A model generated the notes under the pieces. That model did no database searches. It worked only from the letters and a program-made list of their open reading frames with translations, and was not told the origin of the DNA. A stretch of DNA of 64,000 bases, from the NCBI GenBank assembly GCA_932294295.1, contig OW028584.1:5385407-5449406 (forward strand). The letters are read 5' to 3'. The translations under genes and the position numbers were made by a program. Positions 29,850 through 42,084 of the stretch are shown here, piece after piece (the stretch's first letter is position 1; each line of letters begins with the position of its first letter). The stretch is from Alitta virens (lineage: Eukaryota; Annelida; Polychaeta; Phyllodocida; Nereididae).

Positions 29850-31110
29850 GATTGGAGGAGACGCAGCGGGACACTGATAGGCCTAGTGGGATACCTAATG
29901 ACCTAGTGGAATCTTACGAAGTGAGGATGTGAGGGGAACTAATGGGATACCCCAAATCCCTTTCTAGTCGATTCGTCACTGCGCAATTCGTCCAAGCCAA
30001 AACTGGTCCATTCATCACTCGAAAAAAGTCTGTTTGTCACCCAAATTTTTTTTAAATATTTATAATTTCAGGCACAGGCTTTCCGCCGGTTAGCCTTACT
30101 CTACGTCCATCAGCCAATGCCCCCCACCCCCCCACCCCCCCCCCGGCCCAACTCAAATAAGCTGTACAGGCTTTATCCTCTTACTTCACTTCAAGTTAAC
30201 AAATATCTTAAATTTAAACAGATTCGGAATGAGAAATTATTGGCCACGAGTAACTATTTAATACCATAATAAATACCATAATTAATAAATAATAATATTT
30301 TATTATATTTTGTCTTTATATATTTATAAATTGTGGCATTAATTTAATATCAATGAGCAAGCATATTTATACATTAAAGACAATGTAAAACAAATGAGAA
30401 AGTCAATGTAAAAAATAATGTTGCATTCATTTAATATCAATTAGCAAGCATGTGCCGTTCATGTGATTATAGATCACTAGGTTACAATAGCACTTAACAA
30501 GTAGAAGCCGTTTTCTGGGATTCTGTACGCTGACGTGTTTTCTTTTATTCATGATTGTATTTAGTTAGTCCATCAGGCATCGCATGCTTATAAATAAGCT
30601 ATTACAATTCAATTAAATTAGCGTTAGATATTTATTTTTCGCTAGTACATAATAGCAATAATGTAACATTCTGAACTTTTAAATGTTGGTGACGTAGCGG
30701 GTGATGAATCGACCAGTTTCGGGTGATGAACCGACTTTTTTTTGGGTGAAGAATAGACACGTTTTGGCTGGGACGAATCGCGCAGTGACAAATCGACCTG
30801 CTACCCCCCTAATCAGACATAGTGGGTCCCCTGTTAGGGAGTCAGGAGATCAGGAGATGCAATGGGATACCCACAAGATACTGAGGACCTATGAGGACCC
30901 AGTTCGACACCCCAAGTAATGTGGAAGTGAGGAGACCCAGGGATACCACAGTGATATTGAGGAAGTGAAGATAAAAAAATAAATAATATAAAGGATACTC
31001 AAAGGGATACTATGGTGCTACTCAGACCTACTGGGCCCCTGTTATGAAAAACTAATTGCTCCCTGGAGGGTGCTGGCTGGGTCAACCCAGTAGGCACCTG
31101 GGGATCCCAG
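29850..31110. repeat. Degenerate minisatellite (GGGATACC / AGTGAGGA words), split by a TIR element
   Basis: On both sides of the element at 29964-30804 the sequence repeats words such as AGTGGGATACC, AATGGGATACCC and AAGTGAGG at 20-30-bp spacing (29860-29958 and 30830-31110). The array looks old and imperfect, and was probably one block before the insertion. Confidence 0.55.
29964..30804. mobile_element. TIR element with GTCGATTCGTC subrepeats in its ends
   Basis: Left end CTAGTCGATTCGTCACTGCG continuing through CAATTCGTCC, AAAACTGG and CATTCATCAC. The reverse of the right end GTAGCAGGTCGATTTGTCAC continues through the same series. The TIRs (about 100 bp) are themselves made of near-repeats of (G)TCGATTCRTCAC. 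The AT-rich centre (~630 bp) has no ORF. Same general design as 43487-44432. Confidence 0.7.
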
Positions 31111-32824
31111 TAGAACTCCACAAAGGTGGTATCTAGGCATGTATCAAGATTTGCGCCTGTGTAAAATGCGGGTCGGTGTAAAATGCGCACCACGTAGACA
31201 TTGCGGACCACCACTTAAAGAAGGCATCATTGTCTTAAATTTGCAAAATTGAAGGATGTAGATCTCATAGTTTATGTGTAGAGCTCCATACAGATGAAAA
31301 TGTGCATGATAATTTAACCCCCCCCCCCCCCCAGCTTCATTGAACTATGTTAGTCACATCATAGCGAATTAAACACTAGCTAAGTCCAATAAATATATCT
31401 TATAATTTTAGGAATTTATGAACATTGAAATTAGTATTTAAAAGTGATGCGAACCGGACTGCCTTAGACCGGCAGGAAAATACCATTTCATTTTATGCTG
31501 GACTAGTATTGGACCAGTACAAAGGGCAAGTTATTTTAAGAAATATCAATGGCAAATTTAGATAAAATATCTTACATTCAGTATGATTTACACTTTCATT
31601 TCCAAAGCATGTTAATACACTTAGTACACACACTACACAGTCTAATTATAATTAAACTTAATGACATTTAAGCCAATTGAGCAGTAGATAAATTTATCAA
31701 TATTAGTTTCCATGAAAACATGGAGTGTATTTTTTGTTTATTTATTTTTTAATGGATCAATGCCAGAACTTCACATTAGGGAATTTACAGTTATGGTCAT
31801 AAATAAATATCTTATGCGCGCTTACCATTTCCCATTAAGCAATAATGAATTAATGACACACTGATATATACATCAGTTATTTATTATATATCTTTTGTTG
31901 TGCTCCAGATTTAAGTGTCATATATAGGTGTGTGTATTTCACATGAGTCTCTTTAACCAATTTTACTAATCTGGTAATTTAAGCATAGTGTGGACATGAT
32001 ATTGCCTCTTGTAAGGTTATTTTTTTTTGTCATTTGCAGTTTATAAAAGAAAAATAAATAGACTGAAATGTGTCATATTTTATTTAGTTTTGAAAACGTT
32101 TTTCGAGAAGACACTGATGTGTTATACATTATGATACATGTATTTGCAAATTCATATGAGAAAAAACCAATGTTTTATATAATATGATATTTGGAAATTG
32201 CGAGTGTTAAGTAAAAAAAATGTTGGAATTTCAGTGGAGCCTTAGCTCAGTTTTCTTATCTCAGTTTTTGAGTTCCATGAACTGCTCCATTGCAGCTACC
32301 AAAACTGTGATTTAAGCAAGTAGCAAAATATGTCGTTGACCGCTCCAGCGAGAAAACCAGACCACCTATGGACCGAATCAGTACCAACCCCTTTTTGGTC
32401 CAGTACCACCAGTACCACCAGTACATACTCTCTTGCCGACATAGCAGATGGAGGGCCTGACTGATTTCAAAGTGGCAAAAAATTACTTATACTATGCACG
32501 TTGAAAGCAATGCATGGCTAAACAAAATAGTCTTTTAAACATGCTGCATAGCACAGCAACTTCTGATGAGCAAAATGAGTAATGGAGTAGTAGTAAGATA
32601 AGTTAATTGAGACTCTTGAATGCTTGCTCCACTATCCTGTCGGTTGCTGGCCTGTTGCTCAACTTGAAATCCCCCAGAGTCCTCATGGCTTTGCCGTTTG
32701 CTTATGTCTTTCTGATGCAACTGGACATCAGGCTTGTAAATTTGAAGAGATATATGACCAATTAGAGAAGCCTAGCGGTCGGTCCAGAGGACCAGGTAAA
32801 AATTTTTGACTAGCAATTACACCT
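31111..32824. other. Spacer between inverted arms; C15 tract
   Basis: AT-rich, with a 15-base C run at 31318-31332. Near 31490-31520 and 32385-32430 are inverted words (GGACTAGTATTGGACCAGTA versus the reverse of GGTCCAGTACCACCAGTAC) that could be decayed TIRs of a ~1-kb element. No gene. Confidence 0.4.
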
Positions 32825-34012
32825 CTGATGAATATCCAATCATTGAATATTCAATAAACTTTACTGTTCGTTGAATATTCAATAAATCTCCAATATCAAA
32901 AGGCCTTATTCGGTAAGGTAGAATTCACTTTTTAATCACAGCAATCCAGAAGATAATATCCAGAAGAATTGGACGATAATATAATGATGATGATCAATGC
33001 TGATGAACGCTGTGAGACGAAATGATGCCTCTCCCAACATGGCGGTTCTATTTATAATCAGGCATCCGTACTCACTCCGTGTCAGTCTATCTGGACACTG
33101 TGTTGACACCTTGTTCGCTCCGGCCTCTCCTTATTGACATCGTGTGACACCTTGTACATAACGGGGTTCACAGGGTTATTCAAATGACATGTAACCCACT
33201 CTTCTTGTTCACTCCGTGTTGACTCTGTGTTGCCCCGTGTTCACTCGTGTGGAACCGTGTTGGTCCTTGTACTCTTCGGCATAAATGGCGGTGAAATTTT
33301 CATGCCCAGTTGACGCCGGACTTAGTCGGAGATAACACAAAGTATTCCGGAGTCAATACGGAGATTCCCGGATATTTGCAGAGTCTACTGGGAGTCCAAA
33401 CGGATCAACATGGATTAAATTACTCCGGGACATTCATTTGATATTCAGTCAAGGGGGGCAGGGGGATGATACTTAGGCCATTGGGGGGCCGCGGTGACCC
33501 TCTTCCCAAGGCAACAACCCTTCTCCCTTGCCCCCCTGTGGAATATTCAATCATTGAATATTCGATGAACTTTACTGTACGTTGAATATTCAACGAATCT
33601 CCAATATCAAATGAAAGATGATTCTTTATGCCATTGGGGGGCCGTAGTGACCTCTTCCCCAGGCACAGACCCTTCTCCCTTGCCCCCCTGGCGAATCTTC
33701 AACCGTTTGACATTCATTTGATATTCGGTCAAGAGGGGCAGGGGATGATAGTTAGGCCATTGGGGGGCCACGGTGACCCTCTCCCCCAAGGCACTGACCC
33801 TTCTCACTAGCCCCCCTGGCGAATCTTCAACCATTTGACATACATTTGATATTTGGTCAAGGGGGCCGGGGGGGGGGGGGGTTATAGTTAGGCCATTGGG
33901 AGGCCGCGGTGACCCTTTTCCCCAGGCACCGACCCTTCTCCCTTGCCCCTCTGAACTTTACTGTTCATTGAATATTCAACGAATGTCCAATATCCAATAT
34001 CCAATGAACTTG
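32825..34012. repeat. Right arm of the large inverted repeat, with an insert
   Basis: Inverted copies of the left-arm modules: TTGAATATTCAACGAA palindromes near 32870, 33580 and 33968, and the G-rich unit (here C-rich) at 33435-33535, 33625-33700, 33720-33820 and 33840-33955. The end (CAACGAATGTCCAATATCC then AATGAACTTG) mirrors the start of the left arm. About 530 bp (32900-33425) do not belong to the array and look inserted. Confidence 0.8.
32900..33425 (-). mobile_element. Insert with TATA promoter-like sequence in the right arm (possible solo LTR)
   Basis: A non-arm segment. Read on the - strand it starts TGTCCCGGAGTAATTTAATC and has a run of imperfect CCGTGTT/AACACGG words. It carries a consensus TATAAATAG (33048-33056, - strand) with plausible start sites about 30 bp on. 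No clear CA end, poly(A) signal or target duplication, so the LTR reading is weak. Confidence 0.3.
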
Positions 34013-34029
34013 ACTGGCCTTGGTTTTTG

Positions 34030-34822
34030 CCTAATTTTAATTAGCTGAAAACCATACATTTTCCATTTAACAATGGCTCTTTGTCGGACTGACTGGTTGC
34101 TATCTGCTAGCATTGCCATGAGGTTGTTTTCAGGATGTGAAAAAAAAGCATTTCTTTCCAAAGTTTCAATAGCAATTGCATGAACTTGCTTGTTTGGAAA
34201 CTGGATTATGGATTGAATAAGTGAGAAAAAATTCTTTGGCCATTAGTGATTTTAGGATTCATTTTGATCACAAACCAGCCTGGGAAATATATCCTGACAC
34301 AAAATTATGCTATGGTCGTTAACACTGTGCTAGGTTTTTTGCCGGGAAACATAAAATCTCAGGATTCTGCATGCCAGAGTTAACCATCTTGAGTGAACAA
34401 AAGGACCTACTTCAAGAAGTTGGAGATCTTCCTCAACAGAACCTGTTATCAGTGCCCAGCAAATCCTATATCCATAATACTGGTCACTACTTAGATCATT
34501 CAATACATCATCTGGAAGATGAGGAAAGTCAGGGTTTTGATACGTTTGAATTTAACAACACTCCAGTCTGAGACTACCCACAATTGTAGGCCTGAAAAGC
34601 TATCAGGGCCACTGGTAGTGCATATATCTCTTGAAAAACATACCGCAATGGCAACTCATTCGTATGGAGCAAGCAAATGCACCACTGTAAAAGTTTATCA
34701 AGAAGCTCTTCTAAACATCTCAGTGCACCAGAATGCTTGCCAGTCATTACGGTGGTGCCATCAGAGCCAACAATCACTAGTTTGGCTTCAGCTTTTGTAT
34801 CTTTGATGGCATTGTATACTCA
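34030..34822 (-). pseudogene. Remnant of a repetitive invertebrate protein family with HSRWLT motif
   Basis: On the - strand, three frames in turn give the pieces KLVIVGSDGTTVMTGKHSG, LQWCICLLHTNELPLRYVFQ, then TSGPDSFSGLQLW, then VGPFVHSRWLTLACRILRFY, and near 34120 FSHPENNLMAMLADSNQSVR. I recall these motifs (ICLLHxNELPLRHLF, HSRWLTxANRxLR, HPENxLLAMLAD) from multi-copy uncharacterised proteins in cnidarian, aphid and crustacean genomes; I cannot confirm this by search. Frameshifts and stops show it is dead. It abuts the right inverted arm, so the arms and this gene may belong to one mobile unit. Confidence 0.55.
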
Positions 34823-36270
34823 AGGCAATTAGAACAAATATTTTTATGAGATATGTTATCTTAATCATGTAAGTTCAGACAATATTCATTTTGATAAGAT
34901 GAAAACCTTTACTTCATGCTGGTTATTATGCCTTAATCGTCGTAAGTTGTCGAACGGAAATACAGACCTTTAAAGATGCCTAATTTTCAGCAGATTTGCA
35001 CACGTGTCTTAACATTTTGATAAAGATCTTTCCAAAAATTTAGTTGCCTACAGACATAAAATTTAAGTCTGAAAAACAAAGGAAAAAAATGTCAAGTTTA
35101 TACTGTGTGCAGAGGAAATATATGCATGTCAGCCGATATGAATACATATTTAGCACCCCTTTCCATTGTTTCCCAGTGGAATCAGTGAGGGGGAGTTATA
35201 AAACTTGGGTCAATTACATTACCGTCATTAGGACGGTAGCGAAACGCAGTGTGAACCTTTGAAGTATCGAATTGTCCAATCCTTCTCTAGTTCATCCAAG
35301 CTCTAATGAAAGTCTGAATTTATTCAGATTTCACAGGTTTTGGAAGAGCTTGACTTTGAAATCGTCTTATTAAGCAATTAAGTAACAGTGAAATAAAACC
35401 CCTTTCATGGACAATCAGCGTCGCACTGGCTGGGGAGAGGCAGTGGCCCTCAAAAGTTGAATAGCAATTTGTTCATGTTTTCCATTATTATGGGAAAAGT
35501 ATGAACTAACTGTCATGGCAAAGGGTTGAAAGTACAATGATTTAGAAATTTAGAAATCTACATTTCGTGCTTGTGGACCTGTATGATAATAATGGTTGAG
35601 ATGTGTCAGTTTTGGATAATAATAATAACTATAAATTGCTACATTAAAATTGATGTATTGCTGGTGCTATATTGTTATGATGATATCCATAAAATGTTGC
35701 AGAAACTGTTTATGTGCATGTTTTAAAAAGTTCTGGACCAAATTGTATTGTAACTGAGACTATCTTTGGGTACATCACCAATCACTATAAATAGTGTTTG
35801 CCAAATTATAATGCACTGCACTTCAGATTTTGTGAAAACATAAGTTCACAAGTCTATAGTCAAAAGTTCACAGAGTAATTTCTGTAATCTGCCATGGGTA
35901 TGCTGCTGCAGCAGCCTATGTTTTTATCAGCCAACAGGCTTTGCATGCCATCCTCCATGGTAGACAATGGAAATCCAAATAATAATTTAAGAGTAAAACT
36001 AATTATTTGTTGTCAAAAATGCACGTACCTACTTGTCCAACTATGGAAAATAAACCAATTGTTATTGTGTGGTAAAGAATAAATAGTGTGTTGGAAGCGC
36101 ATGAAGTTAAGTTTTTATCGCAATTTATTCCAATATGTAATTGCGTCAATTGTGAACAAACCACCAGTGTCAAGTGAACTGTTGTCAAAACCACTTAACA
36201 TTGCTTTATAACTGCATGAAAGTAATTTTGTGTAGAAAAAAAAAGAAGAAATGAAAGAAAGAAAGGATAT

Positions 36271-36302
<32 letters not shown>

Positions 36303-36353
36303 GTAGAACTCAAAGGGCTTAGTTCAATGCTCAATTGTAATTACTGATAATAC
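34823..36353. other. Intergenic, nothing recognised
   Basis: 1.5 kb of AT-rich spacer ending in a (GATA)n tract at 36270-36305. No gene or TIR element seen. Confidence 0.5.
36270..36305. repeat. (GATA)n microsatellite
   Basis: Nine near-perfect units about 50 bp before the left edge of the 17.4-kb block. Confidence 0.93.
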
Positions 36354-37200
36354 GGCTAACTGTACTTTGCGGAACGGAACGGAACGAAACCGAAAGGGGG
36401 GTCACTTCAGAAAATGTTAGTTTAGGCATCATGAATAAGGGGTGTTTGTTCTTATCAGTCAGAACAATCTGTTGAACATTAATTTCACACTGACTTAAAG
36501 CATCCATTAGGTGATTAGGAAGGGGTAGCATAGTAACATACACTTGATTGAAAATGAAGCTTAAAATGCACCTGCAGTTTATAAAGATGAGATGATTCAC
36601 TGTGTAAAATAAAATAAATAGTAGAACCCTGCCATTACGACCACCCAATGTCCATAATTCATTTTATTCATGTTGAAAAACAGAATCAATCTTAACCTTG
36701 TTTTACATTATTTTTGTCCTTTTTAACTTTAATTCTTTCTTAGAGTCCTTATTTATCTGTTTATGCTGAAATATGTATTCATAAGTGTATGTACAGTAAG
36801 ACCGATATTTGGCAAATTGGAGATTTATTTATCTTTTTTTATATTTCAATAAAGTCATCACCAGGATCAAAGAGCAAAACATGTCACATGTCTAAACGAA
36901 GAAAATAAAAAAAAATTGCATTAACTGCAATTCTCAAAGACTATTCTTGATTGACAGGTTCCTATTTAGCTGGTGATAGCATTTTTTAATCTAAAGTATG
37001 GGGATTTTTATTTGACAGGTGAACTTGATTTTAATAGGACCAATTAATATTTTTGCATTTACCTAGTAGTAGACATTCCATGAATAATTCAAGCACCAGT
37101 GAGAATAATTTGTTTTTTAAATATGTATTTAATTCAAATATGTTGACATTTATTTATGTTGTTGTGTAAATTAATTAATTTCTATTTTGATTTTTCTATG

Positions 37201-37260
37201 TTTCGCAATCTACAGTTATCTCTTGGGATAACTGTATATTGCGGAACGGAACGGAACGAA
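37201..37260. repeat. Palindrome copy 2 (left end of unit 1)
   Basis: TTTCGCAATCTACAGTTATC, a short centre, then GGGATAACTGTATATTGCGG. Imperfect inverted arms of ~24 bp. It is followed inward by AGAGGGCAGC and GTGAAATAGCTCAGGTCA, as is the copy at 48484. Confidence 0.85.
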
Positions 37261-38960
37261 AGTCCTACAGAGGGCAGCATGGGTAATTACTTGTGAAATA
37301 GCTCAGGTCATGAACTGTGTCAAGCTGCTCACAGCGCCTCCTCTCCTACCGTCATTTTACCTTGCACTCCCCCTTGTGCGCAAGTTGGAACTGTGTGTGT
37401 GTAGGCCTGATGCATACACGTTTGAGAGAGGCTTCTCAGTTTTCAGTTTATGATTTAAACAAGTTAATATGCACTCAAATTAAAGTGTATTTTTTCAAAT
37501 GTTCACAGCTTTTGCTACGTCTTAACAGCCCAAACTTGACCAACCCTGGTTCAGGCCGTTTGCATCACCCAAGTCCGACTCCAGGCACTGTCAAATGAGT
37601 GATTGATTGATCAATCAATCTATCTATAGTACTCGTTTTGTATTAGAGCCCTAAAAACAGAAATAGGCAATTCAAAAATACATTGTCGTAATGACAATAG
37701 GATAGCACACTTCAGTTTACAATTCCAGGGTTGTCTGTCTTTGAATTTTAAAACAAAATAGGAATCATGGAGCAAAGAATAACATGAAATTTACTCTCCA
37801 GCAAAGGAAACCATCAGCTGTACAACTAGCAGTGGCTGAGCAGGGCGAGGCAAACACCAGCAGCAGCAAATCAATCAATCAATCAGTCAGTTTCTCCCAT
37901 GAGTTTACTTAAGAAACAGTGATCAGTCATAATAATATTTATTATCTTATCTTATCCAACACGTTTTACCAGTTTCTTCCCTCCACTTAAATGAATGAAT
38001 TTTATATATCCCATATTAGAACGTTTTACAAACGTTTTATCAACTGAATTTACTTAGCAAATTTAACAACAATATTTTCAAATTAATGTTTATTTATATA
38101 ATGTATCATAATGTAATGCCCTATTTATATGAAACAAGAAACCGGCTGATCACGTATATTGATTTCAGCGTCATTTTTTACCAAACCCAGAGAAACTTTA
38201 AAATGAATGTAGTGTTGTTACGAATTTTTACTGAGAGAAAGAGAGATAACTAATTTTTTTCTTGTAGTTATAAAGAGAGAGAAGAGGGAGAGAGAAAATT
38301 TATTTGGATCTTGATTACAAACAAAAACACGTATATATGAAATAACCCTTGAAGGGCGCTGGCATTACAGCCCCTGCGTCAAACAATTATCATTGGATAT
38401 TAAGCCAATAATTTCAGTGTAAATAAATAAATAATGATGATAATTTAAAATGATAATACAAAAGTTGTTAGGGTTAGTTGATTTGATTATGATGATGTAA
38501 AGGATTTTGTAGAAGGACTGAGTTAAATTTTAAAAAATCTCTCTTATTCATACAAATGTAACAATTTTCCAACAGGCAATGCTCATTATTTTGTTCTAAC
38601 AAAAAATTCTTTACATAAATAGAAAATCCTTTCTTTGAAAGAGTCACTACTTTATCTAGTATACTTGCACTTCATGTAGTTTTTGTAAAAGATATCTTAT
38701 ATTTATGTTTGCAAAGGTATGGAATAGTCTTGGACTTAAGTAATTTTGATTTCGAGTATTGTATATATGTATGATGCTAATGGTTATGATGCAACAACCA
38801 GGAAAAAAACTGGGAGGGATTTCTAGTCCCAATTAACCCCCCCCCCCTTCCCGTATACGCCACATAAATTTACACATATATATACCACATACAGGAACTG
38901 GCCCCCGTTCTGGAGCTGCTCCCCCCCCCCCACCCATCTGAGTAGTACTTACATGTATAC

Positions 38961-39019
38961 GTTCCGTTTCTCAATCTACAGTTATCCCAGGGGATAACTG
39001 CATTTTGCGAAACGAAACA
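38961..39019. repeat. Palindrome copy 3
   Basis: GTTCCGTTTCTCAATCTACA, then GTTATCCCAGGGGATAAC, then TGCATTTTGCGAAACGAAAC. A full palindrome inside unit 1 with no matching partner nearby. Confidence 0.85.
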
Positions 39020-39316
39020 AATCTAGGTACACATCCATGGTCATTGGGGGAGTTGGGGGGGGGGGGGGCGATCTGCGAACTCGGACAAAAATGAGGGACA
39101 TGCTTGCTTGGCTGGGGGGGGGGGAGCACACTAACGTACCAGGTATGCCAGACTCAAAATGTCTTTATAATTGCCCCTTATTAAGGATCTACTGGTCTGG
39201 CGGTCTACCTATCTTATCTTAGATTATCTCTTATGCTTATAAGTTTTCTTAAGACAGTAGATTTAATTGACTGTAAAATTAAAAGTCGTTTTACACAATT
39301 TTTTTGTGTACACATG

Positions 39317-39870
39317 GGCTTTTTGTATTCGGCGCCCAGCGCCCAGCCAGGAAATAGACCATAGACCCTTTAGTGGACATTATGCGGTGGTTGCCATTAG
39401 GGTGGGGGGGGGGGGTGGTTCGGCTATTTCCTCAACATTTAACCAATCTTACCCTGGTATTTATGATATTATTCAGATATTATCTTCATGATTTAATCTA
39501 ACAAGTCGCAGTGTTATGCCATAAACATTAGCTTATTAGAAAATAGTAGGTCTAAATCTGACACAAGTGAATTCTATGCTTATAAAAATTTTGCCTCTTT
39601 GATCTCTAATATCCAAGGTCCTACTAATCACTGGTCTCGACCAGATGGCATTAGAGTTATGTAGTTAAATACCGCTGGAAAAAACCCTTGCCCTCCCCAC
39701 AGAAGATCATCTAATGCAACAAAATTCTTGAATATCTTATTTATTTTACAATGTATACGTCTATATGGCAGATTCTTTATTCTCTTCTGACTCCATGGTC
39801 AGATGCCATTTTGGGGTTATCAAAGCACTGGGCGCTGGGCGCGGGCGCTGGGCGCCGATTACAAAAAGCC
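39317..39870. mobile_element. hAT-like MITE with perfect 8-bp target duplication
   Basis: A 554-bp element. Left end GGCTTTTTGTATTCGGCGCC then CAGCGCCCAG; reverse of right end GGCTTTTTGTAATCGGCGCC then CAGCGCCCGCG. Flanked on both sides by TACACATG (39309-39316 and 39871-39878). An 8-bp duplication fits hAT (or P/Merlin) insertion. No transposase. Related ends occur at 46425-46480 and 50830-50869, so it is a family. Confidence 0.85.
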
Positions 39871-41506
39871 TACACATGTGTATACTTATGAAAGTATTCA
39901 AGTGAACTTTACAAAGTAGTGAAACAGAACTTCTTTTGAAATTTGGAAGTTTAAACAGGTTTTCTTTTACACCTACTAGCACCAACTGTTTTATTTTTCT
40001 AAGCATATCAATACTTAATTATATATAATTTATTAATATATTTTGTAAATAAATAATGCATATAGAGCTCTGACCATCCTATCTCTCAATCTGAGGGACT
40101 GCATTTTTCTTGATATTTTTTAAAACCTTAACATTGTCACAATTGCATAATGATGAATCAAGTATCAACACTGAAAATACTGTCAATGGTACGGAAAAAA
40201 GCACAGAAATAGTCCCTTGTAGTTGCCTTTGAAATAGTTAGAACAAGGTGGCATTGTTGCAGACATATGTGGACATTTAGATAGCATCTATCACCACCTT
40301 GTTAATGGGCAATTATCCACAAGCTGAAGACCGTAAAATCTCATAAATGGGCATAGCTACGTATTCGTGAGAAATATTTTCCACTAAGGAGTAATAAATC
40401 TCAGGTCATTTGTAGTCACTATGCATGATGTACATATATTTAGGCCTACATATATTATGATGTACATATTTTATGTTCTTGTAATCATTGTTTTATTTAT
40501 TGTGTAACAGGATCAATTTGAAAAACAGCTTTTGGCTGAATGTTTATCAAATTCTCAAGTAATTTCATTTCATGTTCAAGAAATAATTTGTCATACCATT
40601 TTTAATACCTTGAAATATGGTCCTACACCTTTGAAAATTCTTCCTTCTTTTTTTTTTTTATTTCTTTTTTTTAAATAGAACATCGGTCTTTCATAAACTT
40701 GCATATGAACAATAACATACAGTATACATATATTTATTATAATTTTAGCATCAATATGTCATTTGTCTCGTCAATGTAGCTTTTAGTGGATAAATCATAC
40801 CAAATAGTATAATATTTTCTAAGTTTCTGGATTCAGATATTTTTTTAGCCTCAGCCATTATAAAGCCCACAAAAACACCCTTCATATGACCTATATTGTG
40901 TTGCTGATGTTGAGACATGAAATAGTTCACAAAACTGCCCCCATCCCTACATAGCTTTCGCCCCACAACGTACAGAAAAAGAAAAAAAGGTGGTGGATGT
41001 TTATTTTGAATCCTACTGTAGTGTAAACAATGAATCAAATTTGTAATAAAAGTGTAAGAATGCAAATTTGCAATTATCAGCTGATTGGACTACACATTAA
41101 TCAGAGGGTTTTTCCCATAATAGTTATAATATACATGTCATGTCTGGTATCATTCTGCATGTTCTTTTATGACTAATGCAATGGTGATATTAAATATTTA
41201 TAATCTCCATGTTCCACCAAGTTTGATACTTGAACTACAGTTTAACTAACCTGCAAAAACTGAATTAGACCCATATGGTGCACACTTCACAGCTGCTAAC
41301 TTGCTGCACTTGGCTGATCACATGGCCAGGGCTGAAGGGGGGGGGCACTCTCCAGAATTTTCCATTTCTATTATGTTTATTTTACACTATGTGATAAGAT
41401 AACGCAAATCAATTGTGATATTTAGTATAGTTCATCATTTAGACAATTTATATAGTGTAAGGTACTGAGGCTTCCTGTTTTGTTTTTGTTTGATTTGTTT
41501 CTGCCA

Positions 41507-41835
41507 AAAAGACAAAATTTCTTGGAATCATTTTAAATGAAAACTTAGACTGGAAAGACCATAATTATCACTTATGAGTGGAACCAAATTAAAAAAAAAC
41601 AATAGCTATAATTTATAAGATAAAAGCTTGCCAACCGTTATCAACACTAAAGACATTATATCATGCTTTGATATATCCACATATGGTTTATGTATGGTGT
41701 TGTAGCTTGGGGTGGTGTATGGACTAAATAAAAGAGCTCTTAGGATGATCAGCAATTCAAATTACAATGCTCATACAGAGCCACTATTCAAATCGCAGAA
41801 AATATCGAAATTTCAGGATGTGTATGAACTTGAAT
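41507..41835 (+). pseudogene. Non-LTR retrotransposon RT C-terminal fragment
   Basis: Forward frames give KTKFLGIILNENLDWKDH, then IIYKIKACQPLSTLKTLYHALIYPH and, after a frame change, SNYNAHTEPLFKSQKISKFQD-like sequence. This is the typical thumb/C-terminal region of CR1/Jockey-superfamily reverse transcriptases (KFLGxxxDExLxWxxH...LxxLYxSLIxPYxxYG). Stops and shifts show decay. It is interrupted at its end by the small palindrome at 41836-41863. Confidence 0.75.
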
Positions 41836-41863
41836 CATGGAGTCACGAGAGAGTGACTCCATG
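41836..41863. mobile_element. 28-bp palindromic insertion with 7-bp target duplication (copy a)
   Basis: CATGGAGTCAC, a short centre, then GTGACTCCATG, flanked directly by CTTGAAT on both sides (41829-41835 and 41864-41870). It lies in a decayed RT gene. A near-identical insertion with its own 7-bp repeats is at 49938-49961. Confidence 0.7.
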
Positions 41864-42084
41864 CTTGAATGTTGTAAGGTATATTTAAAAAATAAAATAG
41901 TGAGACACTATTTTACCTCAAAGAAAAATTGTCATTTTTTTAAAAGGATTGTCATAAGTTACCAACATAACTGGCCTAAGCCATCTGCTTCTGTCTACTC
42001 CTAGCTTATAATCAGTTTACATCCACGGTTTACTGAAAGAAATATAAATGTAATTTAATTATTAAATTTAGTTAATTAATAATA

